DNA from: Bacteroides sp.
Lineage (GTDB): Bacteria; Bacteroidota; Bacteroidia; Bacteroidales; SM23-62
Direction: 5' to 3'
DNA: 11,417 nt
Assembly: GCA_030592145.1 (NCBI GenBank)
Contig: JAUVKJ010000025.1
Coordinates: forward strand, 1-11,417
Within the stretch, counting starts at the first letter, position 1. The number at the start of each line of letters is the position of its first letter. The notes below the pieces were generated by a model. It made no database searches and had not been told where the DNA came from. It saw only the letters and a list, made by a program, of their open reading frames with translations. Below, one piece after another: positions 1 through 7,870 of this stretch. The position numbers and the translations under genes were made by a program.

Positions 1-2
1 CA

Positions 3-1310
3 ATTAGCGGAAAATTTACATCCAATGTGGATTCATACATTGTCTACTTTGATGCTGACAAATTGGAAAAAATCCTCGAAAACCTTTTAAGTAATTCCTG
101 CAAGTCCTTTAAAAAACCGGGCACTATTTCAGTCGACGTAAAAATTGTGGAGAAAAGACATCTAGCCAATCCATCCTCGAATGAAGTAAAAACCGGCGAT
201 CTAATCATGTCAATTGTGGATGACGGTCCGGGACTGCCCCCTGAAAAGCTGAAGCGAATTTTTGAACCTTTTCAATCCACTGATTCTACAGATCTCCAGA
301 GTAGCGGCATCGGGCTATCGCTTGTAAATAGCCTGGTGAAATACCTGAATGGTATGATCAATATCACCAGTCCACCCAGGGGTGGTACGACTGCTGTAAT
401 ACAATTGCCTCTGGTTCATAATCCTTCACCTGATCTGATTCAAAATGATGTCTTCATAGAAAAGAATTCCAGTTTCAACCTTGAGGATACATTACTTTAC
501 CTCGATTCAGAACCGGCCGTCACATTTGACCTTCAGGATAATGGTACAGTAAAAGAATATGAATTACTAATTGTAGAGGATAACACAGAACTTGCATCCT
601 TTCTCAGCCATCATTTTGCCAGTGTTTTTAAAGTACATATTGCACATAATGGGGCAGAGGCCCTTGATAAAATTAAAAAATCTCATCCTGATTTGATAAT
701 AAGCGATATCATGATGCCGCGAATGGATGGATTTGCACTGTGTAATGCAGTTAAGGACTCGATTGAGACCTGCCATATACCTATCATATTGTTGACCTCA
801 AAGACTGGTGATGAATCACGTATCGAAGGACTTTATAAGGGTGCCGATGCCTATGTGGGCAAACCATTTAATCTGAAAGAACTTGATCTGCAAATAAGGA
901 ATATTTTGATATCAAGAGAAAATCTCAGAAAGCATTTTGTGAAATTTGGTTCCCTGCAAGAAACCGTGGGTCAGCTGGGCAATAAGGATCAGATGTTCAT
1001 TAAGAACCTTACGAATATTGTGCATAAACACCTGGACGATGGTAGTTTTGATGTGGATATGTTCTGCAGGGAGGTCAATGTGAGCAGGACCCTGATGCAT
1101 ATGAAACTCAAGAAGATCACCGGATTAAGCACCACAGAATTTATTAAAAATATCAGGTTGAACGAAGCACGAAAAATGCTATTGGAAGGTAACCTTAATG
1201 TTTCAGAAATTGCCTACAGGGTGGGATTCAATGACCCTGCCTATTTCAGCAAATCATTCAAAAAGCGGTTTAATGAAACCCCTTCTGCCATTGGTGTAGA
1301 GGAATCCTAA
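3..1310 (+). CDS. Hybrid two-component regulator (HTCS), C-terminal part: kinase ATPase, receiver and AraC domains; 5' end off window
   Basis: The reading frame is open to the left edge, so this is the C-terminal part of a longer protein; the GTG at 27 is internal, not a start. Numbering from that GTG: a histidine-kinase ATPase domain (about 1-130) shows an N-box (ENLLSNSCKSF), G1 (DDGPGLP), F-box (FEPF) and G2 (GIGLSLV). A receiver domain (about 179-295) has acidic pocket E184/D185, phospho-acceptor D227 (in SDIMMP) and K279 (in GKPF). An AraC-type double helix-turn-helix (about 325-425) ends with the usual EIAYRVGFNDPAYFSKSFKK signature. This order defines the Bacteroidota HTCS family, one-protein regulators that usually carry a periplasmic propeller sensor and control nearby transport or polysaccharide-use genes. 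The HisKA domain and sensor lie outside the window. All visible catalytic residues are intact, so it should be functional. It ends 8 bases before the transporter gene; that this is its target is inference. Confidence 0.95.
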   Translation: MSGKFTSNVDSYIVYFDADKLEKILENLLSNSCKSFKKPGTISVDVKIVEKRHLANPSSNEVKTGDLIMSIVDDGPGLPPEKLKRIFEPFQSTDSTDLQSSGIGLSLVNSLVKYLNGMINITSPPRGGTTAVIQLPLVHNPSPDLIQNDVFIEKNSSFNLEDTLLYLDSEPAVTFDLQDNGTVKEYELLIVEDNTELASFLSHHFASVFKVHIAHNGAEALDKIKKSHPDLIISDIMMPRMDGFALCNAVKDSIETCHIPIILLTSKTGDESRIEGLYKGADAYVGKPFNLKELDLQIRNILISRENLRKHFVKFGSLQETVGQLGNKDQMFIKNLTNIVHKHLDDGSFDVDMFCREVNVSRTLMHMKLKKITGLSTTEFIKNIRLNEARKMLLEGNLNVSEIAYRVGFNDPAYFSKSFKKRFNETPSAIGVEES

Positions 1311-1322
1311 ATGCATGCATGA
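1311..1322 (+). promoter_or_regulatory. Overlapping start codons and three-codon mini-ORF at the regulator/transporter junction
   Basis: Directly after the regulator's TAA lies a 10-base palindrome (ATGCATGCAT) carrying ATG codons in all three frames at 1311, 1315 and 1319. The ATG at 1311 opens a three-codon frame (Met-His-Ala) whose TGA overlaps the transporter's ATG at 1319 as ATGA. A purine-rich AGAGGA at 1298-1303 sits 7 bases before the 1311 ATG and 15 before 1319. This could couple transporter translation to that of the regulator, but a chance arrangement is quite possible. Confidence 0.25.
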
Positions 1323-2725
1323 CTTCATATCACCGGCAAGTCCCGTTTTACTATCTTTACCCTTTCATGAAAAAATACTGCAACATCCCATTTGCCCCGG
1401 CGAAAGTGCCGGTTTTTTACGGATGGATCATCCTCGGGGCCGGTACGATCGGGATTTTAATGAGCATTCCGGGACAAACCATGGGGGTTTCCGTCTTCAC
1501 TGAAAACCTGCTTGAAGATCTTGAGATCAACCGGAACAATCTCAGCCTTGCCTACCTTATCGGAACCATGGGATCCGGATTGCTGATCACCCGGGCAGGC
1601 AAACTCTACGACCGGTTTGGTGCCAGGATAATGGCACTCATTGCCGGTGCCATGCTGGGACTCATGCTGCTTTATCTCACCCGTGTGGAGGGTGCTGTAC
1701 AATATCTTAACAACCGGAACGGGATCTCTCCGGCCCTCGCAACCTTCCTTTTGCTTGCATTCGGTTTCTGGGGCATTCGTTTCTTTGGCCAGGGACTGCT
1801 TACCATGGTGTCCCGGAACATGGTCATGAAGTGGTTTAACAAGAAAAGGGGACTGGCCAATGCGGTTCTGGGCGTATTTTCTGCTTTCGGATTCTCCCTT
1901 GCTCCAAAATTATTCAACCAGTTCATTGAGAAACTGGAATGGCAGGGAGCCTGGCTGCTGCTGGCAACAGTTGTCGGCCTTGGATTTGTTGTGTTTGTGC
2001 TGATCTTCTATCGTGACAATCCTGAAAACTGTGCATGCATTGCTGATGGTAAACGGATTTCCGGTAAAAAGACCAAACGACCGTCCAGCCTGCCTGACCG
2101 TGATTATAGCCTTGCTGAGGCAAGAAAAACCCGGGCCTTTTGGGCTTTTACCTTTGGAATGACACTTACAGCTCTTTATATCAGTGGACTGACATTCCAT
2201 GTTGTTTCGGTTTTTGATTCAGCCGGCCTGAATAAGGAAATGGCACTGGGAATCTTTTTGCCGACTTCCATAATTGCCATCGTAGTCCAGTTTATCTGTG
2301 GATATCTCAGTGACTTTATCCGGTTGAAATATTTGCTGATCCTGTTTATGTTTGGTATGCTCATCACAAGCACCGGGCTCACCATGCTCGGGAATCAATA
2401 TGCTGCTTACTGGCTCGTCATATTCGGGAATGGTATTGTATGGGGACTTTATACCGTTCTTATCGCAGTTACATGGCCCAGGTTTTTCGGATTGAAAAAT
2501 CTGGGAGCCATATCTGGGTTCTCCCTGAGCTGGGCTGTCTTTGGATCAGCGCTGGGACCCTATTTTTTCAGTCTTTCGATAATTTATACAGGCAATACAG
2601 ACCTGATTTCATGGATATGTGTGGCTTTATCCATATTTCTTTTCTTTTTCGCATTCAAGGCAGATAATCCAAATGAACTAAAAATATCAAACCATGAAAG
2701 ATCTTCGAAAAACCATCCATATTAA
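1319..2725 (+). CDS. MFS transporter, oxalate/formate antiporter (OFA)/monocarboxylate-like type, 12 membrane helices
   Basis: A 468-residue inner-membrane protein with twelve hydrophobic segments in two groups of six, separated by a polar loop at about 238-265. The MFS motif A between helices 2 and 3 is present (GKLYDRFGAR, residues 94-103, with D98 and R99). Helix 4 and the following loop (RFFGQG, then MKWFNKKRGLA) and the RDNPENC segment after helix 6 resemble MFS groups related to oxalate/formate and monocarboxylate carriers, so a small organic anion is a reasonable but unproven substrate. Two starts are possible: ATG 1319, 8 bases after the upstream stop, or ATG 1367 (residue 17), which gives a shorter cytoplasmic tail (MKKYCNIP) before helix 1. 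Neither has a well-spaced ribosome-binding site. The end overlaps the next gene by 32 bases, implying co-transcription with it. Confidence 0.9.
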   Translation: MTSYHRQVPFYYLYPFMKKYCNIPFAPAKVPVFYGWIILGAGTIGILMSIPGQTMGVSVFTENLLEDLEINRNNLSLAYLIGTMGSGLLITRAGKLYDRFGARIMALIAGAMLGLMLLYLTRVEGAVQYLNNRNGISPALATFLLLAFGFWGIRFFGQGLLTMVSRNMVMKWFNKKRGLANAVLGVFSAFGFSLAPKLFNQFIEKLEWQGAWLLLATVVGLGFVVFVLIFYRDNPENCACIADGKRISGKKTKRPSSLPDRDYSLAEARKTRAFWAFTFGMTLTALYISGLTFHVVSVFDSAGLNKEMALGIFLPTSIIAIVVQFICGYLSDFIRLKYLLILFMFGMLITSTGLTMLGNQYAAYWLVIFGNGIVWGLYTVLIAVTWPRFFGLKNLGAISGFSLSWAVFGSALGPYFFSLSIIYTGNTDLISWICVALSIFLFFFAFKADNPNELKISNHERSSKNHPY

Positions 2726-3074
2726 AGTACCACGCGAAAAAGTCTATAATGCCATTACCAATCCCCTTACCATTGAACTCTGGTCTGGTTATGAGGCCAG
2801 AATGGAGGACAAACCCGGAAGTGAATTTTCTTTGTTTGACGGTGATATTTCGGGAAGGATCCAAACTCTTTATCCCCCATCATTGCTCGAACAGGTATGG
2901 GATTTTGAAGGTCAGGAGGAAGATTCCGTTGTACGATTGGAGTTGTTTGACGAATCCGGCAAAACAAGGGTTGAGCTCATCCATACAAACATCCCCGATG
3001 ATGCTTTTGAAAACATTGAAACCGGGTGGAAAGAATATTACCTGGGTGCACTGAAGACCTACCTCGAGATGTAA
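2694..3074 (+). CDS. SRPBCC/AHSA1-like (START-fold) small protein
   Basis: A 126-residue soluble protein of the SRPBCC superfamily, closest in appearance to the AHSA1 (Hsp90-ATPase-activator-like) group. Visible hallmarks are the N-terminal strand with a VPREKVYNAITNP helix, a central GSEFSLFDGDISGRI hairpin, a QVWDF strand and the C-terminal helix GWKEYYLGALKTYLEM. Length matches the single-domain family (about 125-150 residues). The fold forms a hydrophobic cavity for lipids or other small ligands, but bacterial members rarely have known ligands and none can be named here. The start lies inside the 3' end of the transporter gene in another frame (32-base overlap), so the two are very likely co-transcribed and probably translationally coupled. 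No signal peptide is present, so it should be cytoplasmic. Confidence 0.85.
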   Translation: MKDLRKTIHIKVPREKVYNAITNPLTIELWSGYEARMEDKPGSEFSLFDGDISGRIQTLYPPSLLEQVWDFEGQEEDSVVRLELFDESGKTRVELIHTNIPDDAFENIETGWKEYYLGALKTYLEM

Positions 3075-3111
3075 GTCCCACATACCTGGCCGGCTATATT
3101 TATAATGAGGG

Positions 3112-3125
3112 TTTTTGTATCTTTA
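3112..3125 (+). promoter_or_regulatory. Candidate Bacteroidota -7 promoter box upstream of the giant sensor gene
   Basis: The sequence TTTTTGTATCTTTA contains TATCTTTA (3118-3125), one base from the Bacteroidota sigma-ABfr -7 consensus TAnnTTTG. It lies 24 bases before the ATG at 3150. A second box of the same kind, TATATTTA, lies at 3095-3102. No convincing TTTG-like -33 element is visible at the usual spacing. Almost the same 14-mer occurs at 8463-8476, before the oxidoreductase gene. If this box is the promoter, ATG 3150 rather than 3105 is the start of the sensor. Confidence 0.35.
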
Positions 3126-3149
3126 TTGCATAAACCCCGCAAACTGGTT

Positions 3150-6100
3150 ATGAGACCCCATATTTTTTTTACTGGATTTGTGTTCCTGCTGTGGACTTTT
3201 TTCTCAGTCCCATTAGACGCAAGAGATCTTGACGAGATTAAAAAAAGCGGAATAATCCAGATTGCCTTCACCGAAACCGATTACAATACCATAAATTATC
3301 CCCTGGCCCTGGAATTTGCCCGGTATCTTAATGTTGAAATGGAGTCCGTGACCATTACCTGGGACCAGGCCTTTCAGATAAACGGCAGGATCCCGGATGA
3401 CCTCCAGATGAACCCGGAGGTTTCCTACACTCCCGATGTTTTCTCCGGGGTGGATGCCATTTTCAGCACGTTTACAGTACTCGAATGGAGAAAGCGGATA
3501 TTTGGATTCGCCGAAACCCTGTTTTCAGCAGAATTGATCGTGATAAATAAAAAGGATGAGTCCCCTAAAAACTATGATGAGTTGAAAGGAAAAAGCCTTG
3601 CCATGATGCACGGTACCAGTTTTGAAAGCCATATCTCCGAGATAAACGAGTCCATCGGGGGTGGAATCACAACCATTCTTACAGAAAATTCAGATGATGC
3701 AAAAAATCTCCTGAAGAACGGCCAGGTATGGGGTGTGGTCCTGGATGCCGATGAAGCATTGAATTTCAGTGCAAAGAACAACAATGCTTTCAAGATCGGC
3801 ATTCCCATCAGTTCGGTCAGCAAAACCGCCTATGCTGTTGAAAAGGGCAATTCCCTGCGGCAGGAGATTGAGAACTTTTTCGAAACCATTGCAAACAACG
3901 GGGAACTCGACCGGATCTTTAATGAAATGTTCGGTATAACTTACTCGGTCTATTTTCAGCAGATATCCAAAAGTTCACGCCTGGAATACCTGAACAGGGA
4001 CCTGGCTGAGATACTTGAGTCTAAAAAACTTGTGGTAGCCCTGAGAGAAAGAAACTTTATCTACAAGGAAGGGGGGCAAAAACAGCTGATGCATGCCCTG
4101 GCTGAAGAGTTCGCTGATTTTCTCGGTGTCCAGATGGAATTCGTTGTAACACCCTATTTTGCAAAATACTGGGAAACAGCTGATGGAAGTGTTATCAAGG
4201 ACAGTTCCTACACCCCGGAATGGTTTAATTATTTTGATGTGGCCTGTGAGGTGATCGCACCCCTTGACTGGAGAACCAACAAGATTAACCTTGCAGGCAT
4301 ATATCCTTCAGATTATACCATCATTTCGAGAAAAGATACCAGGATCACCCGGATCGAGGATCTCAGAGACCTGTACGGAGTAACCTCCAAGCAAACGGTG
4401 TATGAACAGATCCTGCTTGAAAACGGCATTGACAGTTTTTATTATGCGAAGGTAAATGACTTTCTCTCCGATGTCATGGAAGGAAAGGCAGATTATACCA
4501 TGATCTATAATGCCTTCTTTGAATTGTCCGATTACCCGCAACTGGAAGTCAAATTACCCATGGGTGAACTGGAAGTATGCTGGGCAATGAGAAAGGACCA
4601 GCCTGAACTGAAATTGGCCCTGCAAGAATTCCTTAAAAGATCAGAAGAAAAGGGACTGATCAATATCCTTTTAAAGGCCATGCGGGGGCAAACCCTTCAG
4701 AGTACTGAAGATTTCATCAGCAGCTACTATGAACGCTTCCAGACCGGCCAGCTGCCATATGTCCTTTACGGGGCTGAAGACGGCCTGCCCCAGGAGGATG
4801 TGTTTTCCATTTACCAGGACCGGAAAGGCTATATGTGGTTTGGAACAAATTCCGGGGTGGTCCGGTATAACGGACGGGAAATGAAAGTTTATAATTCAGA
4901 CAACGGGCTGATCGACAATACGGTGCTGGACATTATACAGGATACCTCGGGACTGATCTATTTTGCCACATCCAAGGGCATAGCCGTATTCGATGAAGAC
5001 AGCATAGTCAGGAACCTGCTGGAGAAAAGTTCTTTTACATCCATTTTTGTTGACAGCTACAACACCAAATGGCTTCTGGGCGATAACGGGATATATCTCC
5101 TTGATCCACAGTTCAGCCTGTCTCACCTGAATGAATCCTTCCCGGAGTTGCCCGACAATGTCTATGCTGTGTGCGAGGACCCGGTAACCCATGATAAATA
5201 CATCGCCACCTCAGAAGGGATTTACATTCTTTCCCGTGCCGGCAATACCCTTACCAGGGTGTTCGACGAAAATTGCTATTCCATTTTTATTGACTCCAAT
5301 GACAGTATCTGGATCTCTACACAAAATGGCTTGTTTATCTCCGGTCTGGATGATCTCAGAAAAGGCCTCCTGCCCGACAGTAAAAGGAAATTGAATAAAA
5401 GCCTTAATTTTTCCGGCAAGATAATTAAGGGGATTTTTCAGAACAGTTTTGGTTCTGTCTGGCTGATTTCTGATTCCGAAATCCTTCAGGTGCTGTCAAC
5501 CGATCAGAAAGCCATAAAATATGAGAAAGAGATCGGCCTGAAAAACAATAATATTCTTTCCTTCTGGGTGGATATTGAAGATAATATCTGGATTGGCTTT
5601 TCGGGTGGACTCCAGCGCCTGACCAATAAACGGGGACTGCGGAATTTTTATCCGAATACGATTAATTCCTATATCTATTCTTCCTTTGAAGACAGGAACG
5701 GACGGATCTGGATAGCTTCTCACAACGGCATTTATTATTTTAAGAACATCCTTGTCAATTTTACTTCAAATCTTTCTTCCCAGACAGAAAAATATTGTGC
5801 CACGCTTCTTCCATCCGGGAATATCCTGGCAGCTTCTTCCGAAGGACTTTATGAGATCAGTGTCAATTCTCTCAAGATTGTCCGCCGCCGGAAATTTTCA
5901 AATTATCTTTTAAGCATTGAAAACATAACAGTCACTGAAAAAGGAGATATCTTTCTGCTAACAGGATTGAACAGGATCGTTTACTACTTTGAGAACTTCA
6001 GTGCTGCCCCGAAGGTGATCGAGAATAAACAAACTACCAATATCTACCAGTTGATTGATCTGAATGGTATCGTCATCGGTGGGAATAAAAATGAGATTGT

Positions 6101-7793
6101 GAATTTCAAGAACGGGAGCTTCCGAACCATTGAAAGGATAGGATGCAATATCTGGTGTATGTGCTATGCCGACAATGCATTATGGATAGGCAGCGATTGC
6201 GGATTATGGAAATTTGAAAATGGGGAATACCATAAGCTTGAAGTTCCCGGTAACAATACGGTCATCAAGTCCATTGTGCCTGCCAAAAACAAAAATTATC
6301 TCTGGCTTGGAACCAATAACGGATTTTCCTATTACAATATCTCCAATGACGATATTAAATTCACCATAGATTCAAAAGACGGGCTGCCGGGAAATGAAAT
6401 AACCGTTGGCAACCTCTTTATCGATGGTAATGACCTGCTGTGGATCGGCACCTATCACGGGCTGTCGAATTTCAATCTCCGCGCCAAAGCAATGCGTACA
6501 TTTACGCCCCTTTGCTATATTGAAAAGATCCTGTTGAACGGAGAATCCATTGATAAAGAGAGCGGAAAGATTTTCAGGCATTTTGAAAATAACCTTGTAT
6601 TTGAGATCTCCGGATTATCATATTCTAATGAACGATCCATTGAATATGAGTTCTACCTGCGGGGGGTGGAAAATGAATACTCCTCTTACCATAAGGGTCC
6701 CGAATTCAAAGCATACTATAACAATCTGCCCCCCGGAAAGTTTGAATTCATTTACAAAGCCAAAGGCAAGAACAACATCTGGGGGTATGCCCAGAAATAC
6801 CAGTTCACAATTATGAAAGCATGGTACCAGACCTGGTGGTTCAGGATCACCCTTGTTTTTCTTATCACTGCCGGTGCATGGTCTTTTTATAAGATCCGTG
6901 TACGCACGATCGAAGCCCAGAAAAAAAGGCTTGAACAACTCGTCAGGGAACGCACCCATGAACTTGAAGTGGCCAACATCGAAATCGAGGCCCAGCGGGA
7001 TCTTGCCACTTCACAACGCGATAAGATATTGAATCAGAAGAAGGAGATTGAAGACAGCATCTATTATGCACAGAGAATTCAGCAATCCCTCCTTCCTTCA
7101 CAGGAATTTCTTGACCGGCTGCTGCCTGAACATTTCATCTACTTCAGGCCAAGAGACATCGTCAGCGGTGATTTCTTCTGGGCCAATTATATCCGCGGAA
7201 AACTTATCATTACAGCGGTAGATTGTACCGGTCACGGAGTTCCGGGTGCATTTATGAGTATGCTTGGCATCGCTTTTTTAAATGATATCGTCAATAAGCA
7301 GGAACAGATCGATGCCAGCATCATCCTGAACCAGTTGCGCAATGAAATCATCCAGGCACTTGGTCAGACGGGGGCTGAAGATGAATCCAAAGACGGCATG
7401 GACATGTCACTATGCATCATTGATCGTGAAAACAAAATTCTTCAGTTTGCCGGAGCAAACAATCCCCTCTACCTTATCAGGCAGAAAGAATTAATGGTAA
7501 CCAGGGGAGATAAGATGCCGGTGGCAATTTATGATAATATGCCCCCTTTTACCAGCCATTCCATCTCCCTTGAAAAGGGGGATGCCCTGTACCTTTTTTC
7601 CGACGGGTATGCGGACCAGTTCGGTGGACCCAAAGAAAAGAAATTCATGTACAAGGCATTTAAGCAGCTGCTGTCTGAAATATCCGATAAATCCATGCCT
7701 GAACAGTCGAAGATCCTGGAAAAAACCATGGAAGACTGGCAGGGAACTTACGAACAGATCGATGACATGGTGATCATAGGCATTCGTATTTGA
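3150..7793 (+). CDS. Giant membrane sensor phosphatase: tandem SBP_bac_3, double propeller, Y_Y_Y, transmembrane helix, coiled coil, SpoIIE/PP2C
   Basis: Numbering is from ATG 3150 (1547 residues); ATG 3105 in the same frame would add 15. I prefer 3150 because it gives a compact signal peptide (MRPH, hydrophobic core to about 22, cleavage near LDA) and lies after a promoter-like box. Domains in order: family-3 solute-binding domain 1 (about 27-265), domain 2 (about 285-513), fourteen propeller blades (about 537-1115), Y_Y_Y immunoglobulin-like domain (about 1150-1215), one membrane helix (about 1229-1251) followed by basic residues, coiled coil (1252-1312) with the SIYYAQRIQQSLLP linker, and a SpoIIE-type PP2C phosphatase (about 1317-1547). 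Metal-binding aspartates are all present: D1341 (SGDF), D1358 (VDCTGHG), D1485 (FSDG) and D1539 (DDM). The ectodomain is thus periplasmic and the phosphatase cytoplasmic. The likely role is ligand-controlled dephosphorylation of an anti-sigma-antagonist-type partner; no such partner is in the window. No frameshift or lost catalytic residue is seen. Confidence 0.92.
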   Translation: MRPHIFFTGFVFLLWTFFSVPLDARDLDEIKKSGIIQIAFTETDYNTINYPLALEFARYLNVEMESVTITWDQAFQINGRIPDDLQMNPEVSYTPDVFSGVDAIFSTFTVLEWRKRIFGFAETLFSAELIVINKKDESPKNYDELKGKSLAMMHGTSFESHISEINESIGGGITTILTENSDDAKNLLKNGQVWGVVLDADEALNFSAKNNNAFKIGIPISSVSKTAYAVEKGNSLRQEIENFFETIANNGELDRIFNEMFGITYSVYFQQISKSSRLEYLNRDLAEILESKKLVVALRERNFIYKEGGQKQLMHALAEEFADFLGVQMEFVVTPYFAKYWETADGSVIKDSSYTPEWFNYFDVACEVIAPLDWRTNKINLAGIYPSDYTIISRKDTRITRIEDLRDLYGVTSKQTVYEQILLENGIDSFYYAKVNDFLSDVMEGKADYTMIYNAFFELSDYPQLEVKLPMGELEVCWAMRKDQPELKLALQEFLKRSEEKGLINILLKAMRGQTLQSTEDFISSYYERFQTGQLPYVLYGAEDGLPQEDVFSIYQDRKGYMWFGTNSGVVRYNGREMKVYNSDNGLIDNTVLDIIQDTSGLIYFATSKGIAVFDEDSIVRNLLEKSSFTSIFVDSYNTKWLLGDNGIYLLDPQFSLSHLNESFPELPDNVYAVCEDPVTHDKYIATSEGIYILSRAGNTLTRVFDENCYSIFIDSNDSIWISTQNGLFISGLDDLRKGLLPDSKRKLNKSLNFSGKIIKGIFQNSFGSVWLISDSEILQVLSTDQKAIKYEKEIGLKNNNILSFWVDIEDNIWIGFSGGLQRLTNKRGLRNFYPNTINSYIYSSFEDRNGRIWIASHNGIYYFKNILVNFTSNLSSQTEKYCATLLPSGNILAASSEGLYEISVNSLKIVRRRKFSNYLLSIENITVTEKGDIFLLTGLNRIVYYFENFSAAPKVIENKQTTNIYQLIDLNGIVIGGNKNEIVNFKNGSFRTIERIGCNIWCMCYADNALWIGSDCGLWKFENGEYHKLEVPGNNTVIKSIVPAKNKNYLWLGTNNGFSYYNISNDDIKFTIDSKDGLPGNEITVGNLFIDGNDLLWIGTYHGLSNFNLRAKAMRTFTPLCYIEKILLNGESIDKESGKIFRHFENNLVFEISGLSYSNERSIEYEFYLRGVENEYSSYHKGPEFKAYYNNLPPGKFEFIYKAKGKNNIWGYAQKYQFTIMKAWYQTWWFRITLVFLITAGAWSFYKIRVRTIEAQKKRLEQLVRERTHELEVANIEIEAQRDLATSQRDKILNQKKEIEDSIYYAQRIQQSLLPSQEFLDRLLPEHFIYFRPRDIVSGDFFWANYIRGKLIITAVDCTGHGVPGAFMSMLGIAFLNDIVNKQEQIDASIILNQLRNEIIQALGQTGAEDESKDGMDMSLCIIDRENKILQFAGANNPLYLIRQKELMVTRGDKMPVAIYDNMPPFTSHSISLEKGDALYLFSDGYADQFGGPKEKKFMYKAFKQLLSEISDKSMPEQSKILEKTMEDWQGTYEQIDDMVIIGIRI
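3228..4690 (+). repeat. Internal duplication: two tandem family-3 solute-binding (Venus-flytrap) domains
   Basis: Two domains of the bacterial solute-binding family 3, which binds amino acids and similar small ligands, lie head to tail inside the giant sensor. Each has an unusual SYTP motif followed 22 residues later by the arginine of a W-R pair: S92 to R114 in copy 1 and S353 to R375 in copy 2, an exact offset of 261 residues. Around these, both copies carry SYTP[D/E]xF and [E/D]WR, then a strand leading to a K-D turn (INKKD and ISRKD). The tandem arrangement resembles the two flytraps of BvgS-type sensors, where it controls a kinase. There is no adjacent permease or ATPase gene, so sensing rather than transport is the likely role. 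Confidence 0.75.
4760..6485 (+). repeat. Fourteen propeller blade repeats (two predicted seven-bladed beta-propellers)
   Basis: Within the giant sensor I count fourteen copies of the two-component-regulator-propeller blade, roughly [IL]W[IF]GTxxG[LI]xx[YF] and degenerate forms. Their approximate positions are 4829 (MWFGTNSGV), 4951 (IYFATSKGI), 5065 (KWLLGDNGI), 5197 (KYIATSEGI), 5305 (IWISTQNGL), 5454 (VWLISDSEI), 5583 (IWIGFSGGL), 5703 (IWIASHNGI), 5820 (ILAASSEGL), 5945 (IFLLTGLNRI), 6065 (IVIGGNKNEI), 6178 (LWIGSDCGL), 6297 (LWLGTNNGF) and 6435 (LWIGTYHGL). Fourteen is the number expected for two seven-bladed propellers, as in HTCS sensors such as Bacteroides BT4663. Blades 6, 10 and 11 are the most degenerate. 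Confidence 0.8.
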
Positions 7794-7797
7794 TCCG

Positions 7798-7833
7798 TTT
7801 TAATGCAACCCCTGATTAATCCTCCTGTCTTTG
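7798..7833 (+). promoter_or_regulatory. Candidate promoter upstream of the barrel gene
   Basis: In the 77-base gap after the sensor gene, TGTCTTTG (7826-7833) is one base from the Bacteroidota -7 consensus TAnnTTTG. A weak TTTT/TTAATG stretch about 20-24 bases upstream (7798-7805) could serve as the -33 element. A start site near 7840 would give a leader of about 30 bases before ATG 7871. No stable hairpin that could act as a terminator is visible in the gap. Confidence 0.35.
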
Positions 7834-7870
7834 TTAATAAGATATATCATAAAACCAAATCCGGACACCT

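Noticed and set aside
1..1320. Lower G+C in the regulator than in the transporter as a sign of lateral transfer
   Set aside because: Two hand-counted lines in the regulator gave about 32% and 42%, and two in the transporter about 45% and 55%. The sample is too small, and the gap between the genes is only 8 bases with no mobile-element remnant.
1315..1503. A 62-codon + strand frame starting in the ATG cluster
   Set aside because: It overlaps the N-terminus of the MFS transporter in another frame, and its product has no domain, signal or membrane pattern.
3228..4690. Stand-alone ABC-transporter solute-binding protein gene(s)
   Set aside because: There is no stop codon between the two binding domains or before the propeller, and no permease or ATPase gene nearby; they are domains of the sensor.
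4829..6480. Recurring ATCTGGAT-like words as DNA direct repeats
   Set aside because: They are the codons of the Trp-containing propeller blade motif, spaced irregularly at 110-150 bases, so a protein-level repeat explains them.
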